From Congeria kusceri (Eukaryota > Mollusca > Bivalvia > Myida > Dreissenidae): a DNA stretch of 64,000 bases. Shown piece after piece: positions 57,503 to 64,000 of this stretch. Below the pieces are notes generated by a model. That model was given only the letters and a program-made list of their open reading frames with translations. It searched no databases and was not told where the DNA came from. The DNA is taken from NCBI GenBank assembly GCA_027627225.1, contig JAPFQT010000379.1, positions 1-64,000 of the forward strand, written 5' to 3'. The position numbers were made by a program, and so were the translations under genes. How positions within the stretch are numbered: position 1 is the stretch's first letter; each line of letters begins with the position of its first letter.

Positions 57503-57735
57503 GTTAGAAAACCGGACTTAATGCATGTGCGTAATGTGTCTTCCCGGATTAGCCTGTGGAGTCCGCACTTTCCGCTTTTATGGTATTTTCTGTTTCAAGG
57601 AAGTCTCCTCTAAACATAAATCCACTGTGGGCGGAAAGTGTCGTCCCGGATCAGCCTGTGCAGTCCGCACAAGCTGATCTGGGACGACATTTTACGCACA
57701 TGCATTAACACCGGTTTTCCCACGACGAGCCTCAA
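57503..57735 (+). mobile_element. fold-back element, complete copy
   Basis: Left end GTCGTTAGAAAACCGGACTT and the inverse of the right end (ACCGGTTTTCCCACGACGAG) form long terminal inverted repeats of about 40-45 bp that include TTAATGCATGTGCGTAA. Inside, GATTAGCCTGTG-type sub-palindromes follow each terminus, with CTTTTATGGTATTTTCTGTT and CCACTGTGGGCGGAAAGTGT in the centre. Non-coding. No clear target duplication. Confidence 0.75.
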
Positions 57736-58076
57736 ATCTGTCTTTTATCTGTACTTATTTACCCGTTTGAATCAGCCATTACATAGTGCCAACAGAAAAG
57801 AGTAGGGAAAAAAGTACCAAAATAAATACTTCAATATAATAAAAGTCCGCCCTCCCTCCTGATTGTTCGGAACAAAGTGCCTGAGAAACGATTCATTAAT
57901 TTTGTTTAGCCTTAACAACCGTAAGTGCAGTTGTGTTTCTACTTCTGCTTGTTTTGAGGTTCAAGAACATTCGCGCTGAGTGTTCTATGAAAGAAATGAA
58001 TGAAATTTCTTTGGACATTGACTTATTTAAAAGATTGAAATTTCTCATAATGTTCGAAAAGGACATCGTTAGTTAA

Positions 58077-58602
58077 CTTGTGTGCGTGTTCGCATGAAAA
58101 CATGTGCGTGTTCGTCTATGAACGTGTGCGTGTTTGTCTGTGAACGTTCGCGTGTGCGTGTTAGCCTATGAACGTGTGCGTGTTCGCATGTGATCATTCG
58201 CGCTTGCTTGTTCGCCTATGAATGTATGCATGTTCGCCTGTGAACGTATGAGTGTTCGCCTATGAACATTCTCGTGTTCGCGTGTTCGCGTGTGCGTGTT
58301 CGCTTATGGTTATGTGCGTGTTCGCCTATGGACATATGCGTGTTCGCCTATGAAGGTGTGCGTGCGAACGTGTGCGTGTTTGCCTATGAACGTGTGCGTG
58401 TTCGCATATGAGCATGTGCGTGTTTACCTGTGAACGTGTGCGTGTTCGCATATGAGCGTGTGTGTGTTCACATGTGAACATGTGCGTGTGAACGTGTGCG
58501 TGTTCGCCTAAGAACGTGTTCATGTTCGAGTGTGAACGTGTGCTTGTTCGCCTATAAACCTGTGCATGTTCGTTTGTAAACGTGCGCGTGTTCGCATATG
58601 AT

Positions 58603-58658
<56 letters not shown>

Positions 58659-58725
58659 TGTTCGTATTCGCCTATGAACATGTGCGTGTTGGCGTGTGAA
58701 CGTGTGCGTGTCCGCTTGTGAACCT
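58077..58725 (+). repeat. degenerate 20-22-bp minisatellite with embedded (GT)n
   Basis: Units of the form GTGTGCGTGTTCGCCTATGAA vary at several positions over 650 bp. A pure GT run occupies 58604-58654. The minus-strand frame at 58326-58523 with Cys/His/Thr repeats is an artefact of the array. Confidence 0.85.
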
Positions 58726-58896
58726 GTACTATTTTATGCCATGACTTTAAACTTATTTATTATGAAGTAAATTTTGAAGGCAAAAACTTTTAGCGGTTGA
58801 AAACGTAATATTTCTTTTCACCACGGGAGATAACAAGAATAATGAAGTGGGCAGAATTACATATGGATTTGTTCCCCTTACTTTAGAAATATACGT

Positions 58897-59050
58897 CAAA
58901 TCATGTTAGAATCGAAATACGTTTTGCATTACCGGTGTCTATCAGCCAAAAAATAACTCTACGTCGTTTTGATGCGTGGCTATTAAACAACTCGTTTAAT
59001 TCCTGCGCACCAGATCTCCAAATTGTTGTTTATTGTTTATTGGCCGATAA
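58897..59050 (+). mobile_element. family M MITE, degraded copy
   Basis: TCAAATCATGTTAGAATCG, TTTGCATTACCGGTG, TGATGCGTGGCTATTAAACAA and CCAAATTGTTGTTTATTG remain in the family order; the copy is shortened. Confidence 0.45.
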
Positions 59051-60596
59051 ATCGAAAATTATAAATCCCAAGCCTTTATAATGACTTTAAATATATATGT
59101 GAACATCAATCCTTCCGGTTCCGTGATTTTATGCATTGGTTCCATGTTGACAATCTTAATTAGCCAGACCAGCCAGATATTTGTCAGTATTGCTTAAAAA
59201 TCAACAATTCAATAAAATATCACGCATCATAAAACATTCGTATCCAACCGCATGAAGGAATTGGAAATGTTTCAAAATGTAATTTAAGTAGGCCTTTGGG
59301 GTATTATTTCCCGTACAGAAATAAGCAATCCTTCAAACATGCTAAGAGTAACATTGATTTAAATTATACAATATGGTTTACTCAGACCTCATAACGCCAA
59401 CTGGATCACTATCATCGTCATTATCATTATCAGCATACTTAATTCGTTATTTATTATTAACAAAGTTCACCTTACAGTCAGTTATTAAACGCTTCTAAAA
59501 TGTTTACTTATTCTTCCTGTTAATAGTGATATACTAAATGAATTCAGTTGAAAGAAAAAAAAACAGCGCATAATGTTTCCCGTCTACGTCCATTTCGTTA
59601 TTTAGCGTTAATGTTTAGTTCCAAGGCAACAGTTTTGACGCTAGCCGTACTATTATATGAAGAAAGCAAAGTTTTCAAAATGATATACCACGATTCGTTA
59701 TTACTATTAAAGTACAGTGTTGTTTACCATCTAAATACGATTGAATAATAATTGACATAGCACTGTCATCCAGACATCTACAGTGGTCAATGACCTGACG
59801 ACCCTTGATTATACCGCTCCGTTAGTCGATAACAACTCCACGGAACACCAACGAAGAAATAATAACCGCGCCAAGGTACTTATGTTGAAATGAATTGAAC
59901 GTTGGTTTATTTGTTTATCTGTTTGTCTGTTTGTTAGCAACTTGACGTCTGTCTGTTAGCAATTGTACGCATTTAACATTTTCCAGGAAGTTTGGAAATT
60001 GCCCAATGAACAAATTATTAGCAGTTAGTGGTGATCCGGATTACCGTCGGGATCCTTTTAGATGAATGCTTATAATTGGAAGATAGGACGGTAACCTATT
60101 ACTGGACACATCCATTATTTTAAGTAATCGTGGTTTTTCATGACATATTAATATGTATGTCACCTGCATACGGCTATAGCTTGTCGAAAATTTATGTTTA
60201 AACTCGAGCGGCAGATTTAGAGGGGTTGGGGTCGGGGGATAAGGCGCGGTACGTCTCCAGTAAACTTGTCTAATTTTAAAATTCGATTTTTTTTTTTAAA
60301 TTGCACAATATTAACTTACAACTACTTAGACATTGTCACGTTCTCCTGAATCGAAGAATGACATACTTCTGTCAAATGAGTCTATCAGCTTATCCGCTTT
60401 CTTACTGTAATATATTTGCACAGAAGCCTAGAACGCTTGTAGAATCTCGTCTAATTAATAATAACGCGCGATTTAATTTTGTTCTTGATTTCCAAAATAT
60501 ACCGTTTATACATGTATAGATTGGAAGGTTATGAAATATTTACGCCACCTCTAACTACAAATCCTATATCGGGGTCTGCTATTGAATTATAAGAAA
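59051..60596. other. gene-poor stretch
   Basis: No gene recognised. Frames at 59548-59748 and 60301-60519 have no domain signature or splice context. Confidence 0.4.
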
Positions 60597-61735
60597 CAAG
60601 AAATATCTTTAAAAAAGATATTCGGCGTATGTTGTAAATGTTTGTAAAGAGTGTAAATTAAATATCCTACATGAATATTTAAAACTGATACATATGATGA
60701 TTTGCTTTATAAACGAACAGACTCATTTCTTCATAGATCGTCATTCTACACGCATTTAATATAATTTTTAGAAAATAAAATAAATATATAAATTTTCATT
60801 ATCAAATAGCGAACTCATATTTTCATGTGGCTAGCTCCTGAAACAGTAGTATGCAATGTTTCTATATTTAAAATAAATTAAAAGGACAGCATTATTTCAT
60901 GTCAAAGTAATGAACTGATGAACTGTCCCATGTTTTAGATCAGTGCTACTTGAATAGCCCAAATAAGTCAGACTCATCTGCGCATCAAAACGTCAGTATG
61001 TTTATCTTTACAAAGTACCGTTAGCAATAGAGATAATACATTAAGCAAAGAAATATATGTATGAAGCGTTAGTATTAAAGTCTTTTAGTAAACAATGCAT
61101 TTATTCAGTCTATATCAAAACAATGTCTATTTGTGGATTGAATAGCCTCAACACGAGAATTTGGTGTCAGTATTTTACAAGAAAAACAATGATGCAGAGC
61201 GTCAAATGGCGCCGTGAAACTATGAAAAGTCTAAATGATTAACATAACTTCATTATGAAATGTCCGTACAATTAACCGATCGTACATTTTCATCAGTGAA
61301 TCTTTCTTAATCTAAACAATTTATACAGTATTTGTCAGTCAAATCAGGCAAATCAAAATTTACTAGAAGCTAGATTGTTTCCAAGAAAATAATAATAGAA
61401 TGAATATCAACCTTTATCATATTTGCAACAGAATAAGCATTTATACTATGTGTGCCAAAAATAAAAACAAACCATGACAAACATCAGGGAACATTTATCG
61501 CCATAAAAAATAATGATTTGACTTAATTGTGTGATAACAAAAACGTAACGTAATTTTAAATAGTGGCGAAATAGATTTATATTCCTTTGGGAAAATACGT
61601 CTCGAGCGTTTTTGTGTACAACTATTATTGAGAAAGAGTAATAGAAAATGCAATTCTTAATCATTCTTAATAAATAGATCTACCAACCTTTATTCAAATC
61701 AACATACATGGTAAGTATATAAATATAAGTAATTC
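60597..61735 (-). mobile_element. family L element, copy 3, strongly diverged
   Basis: AAGAAACAAGAAATATCTTT reproduces the hairpin/CTTG end of copies 1 and 2 in inverse orientation. Inside, AATAAGCATTTATACTATGT, AGGGAACATTTATCGCC-like text and TAAGTATATAAATATAAG match copy 2 in order over about 1.1 kb. The middle has diverged. Confidence 0.4.
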
Positions 61736-62505
61736 TTCATTGTTTATTAATCTTATCGTCGATGATTATCTGGATGCTTGTTAGAACGACTCAGTGTTGT
61801 TGACGTGTATACTAGTCTATTAATAGGCGCAGGTTAGTCAGCATTTTGTCTATGGAACGTTGCCTATCGAATATGCGATGTTAACGGGGAATTTTCCCAA
61901 GGTTATAATTGTATTACACGGCCTGTAAACATCGGCGTGTAATTGGAAAATGAACATTGAGCCAATGCAACTTTCTAGGTGGAGCTCAGAACTGGAAATC
62001 AGTCAAAAATGTAAACAAAGTAAAGAAATCTGTCTGGATTTTTCCACATTGGCTAATTTTTCCATTCACCTCCAAAAAGAAATGGAGCCATTTTTTACAG
62101 GCCGTGGTTGGGATTTCTTTTCAAATAGTGGATGCAATGTTAGGATTTATTCCTTCGGGGCTACTGGCGGGAAAGTTTCACAACATTTGATTGGATGTTG
62201 AGAAAGGTAAAAAGTTGGGTTAAACAGCTACGCCGAAAAAATGTAAATTTATTAACATGGTTTATTCGCGTTTGTTTCCATATTTTCCAAAAGGACATGT
62301 TTAACGAGGACACTACATGATAACGACGATTTAATCGCGGGCGGAACCTTCACGTTGCAAAGCTTAAGTTTCTACGTACATCAAGGAAAGTTGTTTTGTT
62401 GAGACGATGGATAAACGTTCACCTCCATTATTTGCAAAATAGAGAGAAGTCCGAGGATTTTACTTCAAACCAAAGTCATTTCCCTGACTACCCACAAGTC
62501 ATACG
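61736..62505. other. gene-poor stretch with overlapping short frames
   Basis: Two overlapping plus-strand frames (61950-62201 and 61957-62190) are open in different phases. One has a hydrophobic C-terminal half (FLQAVVGISFQIVDAMLGFI). Neither has recognisable homology, and both being open suggests chance or a decayed element. Confidence 0.3.
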
Positions 62506-62509
62506 TTAA

Positions 62510-62843
62510 AGGGACAGTTTCACAGTTTGGGTGTGGAAAACATTTTTTTAACTGGAATTTTAGAACAGGAATTTGTAGAATCCATCGAAATTGTTTGGTC
62601 TGCTATGCTATTCGGTTGTAATTTGTCAAACATAATTATTTTGATTTGGATTATGCCTTTTTGTATCATAAATTACCTGGTTATGTCTACCAGGTAGCAA
62701 TTAATTCCCCCAAAATAACAGATATTTGTCACAAGAACTATGCTGTTAAAACATTGAAATAGGAACAATGAATGTATTATAGAACAGGAAGAGTCAGTTT
62801 CAGAAAATTAATTTTCACAGCCTATAATTGAGAAACTGCACCT
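62510..62843. mobile_element. 334-bp MITE with TTAA target duplication
   Basis: TTAA at 62506-62509 and 62844-62847 flanks inverted ends AGGGACAGTTTCACA and (inverse of the right end) AGGTGCAGTTTCTCA, 12 of 15 matching. No open frame. TTAA duplications are typical of piggyBac and Kolobok elements; which of the two cannot be decided here. Confidence 0.7.
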
Positions 62844-64000
62844 TTAAAAAGCAATGTTCATTACGAGCAGTACAACTCACTCAAAGTGGAATGACACAAC
62901 CAAACCAAAACATGCGTAATCTGACAATAGAGACTTCAGCTGCCTATAGAAAATACGCAAACAAGCCGGGTTAAGAGGTTTTGTGTAATTTCTTTCCTGA
63001 AGTCATTTGTTAAAGCAAGGTTTATTTTATATTATTAAAAGGCCATGTGCAAAAATGCAATCACGCTTTTTTATCGGACATGTTTGTATCAACCATTATG
63101 CAACCTTTTCTTCTGATAAATGTAGACAAAAGCCGGAGTATGTTTGATGTTCTGTTCTATTTGCAATAGTTAAAGCGAATTATAAAGTGCATATGACGTT
63201 AACCATTTCTGTATCTTACGAGCATCGCCCGAATATCTGATATTAATGCGCTGATAATATAATGAGATCCATTACACAATCTTCTATGACAAATGTACAG
63301 GTTTGTAATGCACATAGACTATTCGGATAACCCGTTTTCAGCTCTAACGTGCCTAACGCACTGCTCTCGAGTGTTTCTCTTCGGAATGTATTGACGGATT
63401 ACTGCAGTGTTGTGGTAAAGGGTAATGAATTAATGTTCGTTTAGTTTGAGGTGCGATGTTTTTGGCAGGGAAAGTATATTCAGAGACTGTCTAGGTATAA
63501 AGTTATCTTATACTAGTGTAGTCAACTCGATCTGATATTTACAGTAACATAGAACATGCATCCCTTGAATTCGTACCAGCGAACTAGCACGCATGACACT
63601 GACGCAGAGCAAAATTAACGAAAATAGTAATACTATATAAAAATATATAATACGTAATGCTAGTGAATACGCTTTCAAATGCACCACTTATGACTCGATT
63701 TTATTGCGATGATCCTAGTCCAATGGTCGAACGTACGATATCCCGGTCGCATGTTTAGACTCCATATCCATTACAGCGCTGTTACTACTAAAACAGGATT
63801 GGTATTGAATCGGACTAGTACTTGACATTTCTATTAAAGATTACTTATACGTACCTGTCTAAGATAATGGGTCGATGACGTATTAAATTCGCTTGAGCCT
63901 CACACTAGGTACGCAAAGTATTCAAGTGCTTTGATTTACTGGCTTCCTAATAGCACTTGCCAACCATACGGAACCTTTTATTAAAAATGCAAGATATTTC
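62844..64000. other. gene-poor terminal stretch with possible SINE head
   Basis: TAGTCCAATGG at about 63717-63727 fits an RNA polymerase III A box, and GTTTAGACTCC about 40 bp on is a degraded B box, so a decayed tRNA-derived SINE is possible at 63710-63775. Otherwise nothing recognisable up to the window end. Confidence 0.3.

Noticed and set aside
58326..58523. Cys/His/Thr-repeat frame resembling a zinc-finger or metallothionein-like protein
   Set aside because: It is the translation of the GTGTGCGTGTTCGC minisatellite; the period is 20-22 bp and frames shift between units.

Overview
The window looks like non-coding-rich genomic DNA of an animal, most probably a bivalve mollusc. It is AT-rich, has spliced genes with GT/AG introns, and is packed with dispersed repeats of kinds I associate with bivalve genomes: GGGGGCATA-type elements with runs of GTCC, AGCTCACCTGAGC elements, AGGTCA-rich tandem units, and a fold-back element around GATTAGCCTGTGC. 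The species cannot be read from the sequence. There is no rRNA gene, no intact tRNA gene, no CRISPR array and no bacterial gene structure.

One gene is well supported: a three-exon plus-strand gene (40313-45366) for a 566-residue RING-less TRIM-like protein with B-box 1, B-box 2, a coiled coil and an NHL-like beta-propeller. The splice junctions restore one open frame, and the last zinc ligand of B-box 2 is contributed by exon 2. A good polyadenylation signal follows at 46199. A few short candidate exons occur elsewhere: plus strand at 10093 and 35137, a decayed duplicate of the 10093 exon near 38905, and minus strand at 51889, 52983 and 53684. None can be assigned to a family.

Layout: 1-18053 is mostly overlapping and nested repeat families plus old internal duplications. 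18054-24220 is largely unique, with one palindromic transposon remnant. 24221-27594 holds a long inverted repeat made of two head-to-head copies of one element, one of them split by a smaller transposon with an empty-site control. 27595-35500 is sparse sequence with scattered repeats. 35511-38788 is a clean nest of one element inside another. 38900-46220 holds the TRIM-like locus. 46220-48386 is unremarkable. 48387-49384 is a 65-bp minisatellite, followed directly by a complete 276-bp inverted-repeat transposon with target duplication. 50000-54300 is more GC- and exon-like. 54300-64000 is low-complexity and transposon-rich, including a GTGTGCGTGTTCGC minisatellite and a TTAA-flanked 334-bp element.

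The most notable pattern is at the level of mobile DNA. At least nine unrelated repeat families end the same way: a small hairpin, 0-7 bases, then CTTG or CTAG followed by T, with no target duplication. Two internal empty-site comparisons support insertion into T-runs. I read this as a community of non-autonomous rolling-circle (Helitron/Helentron-like) elements sharing one 3' end signal. That is an inference, since no Rep/helicase gene is present here.
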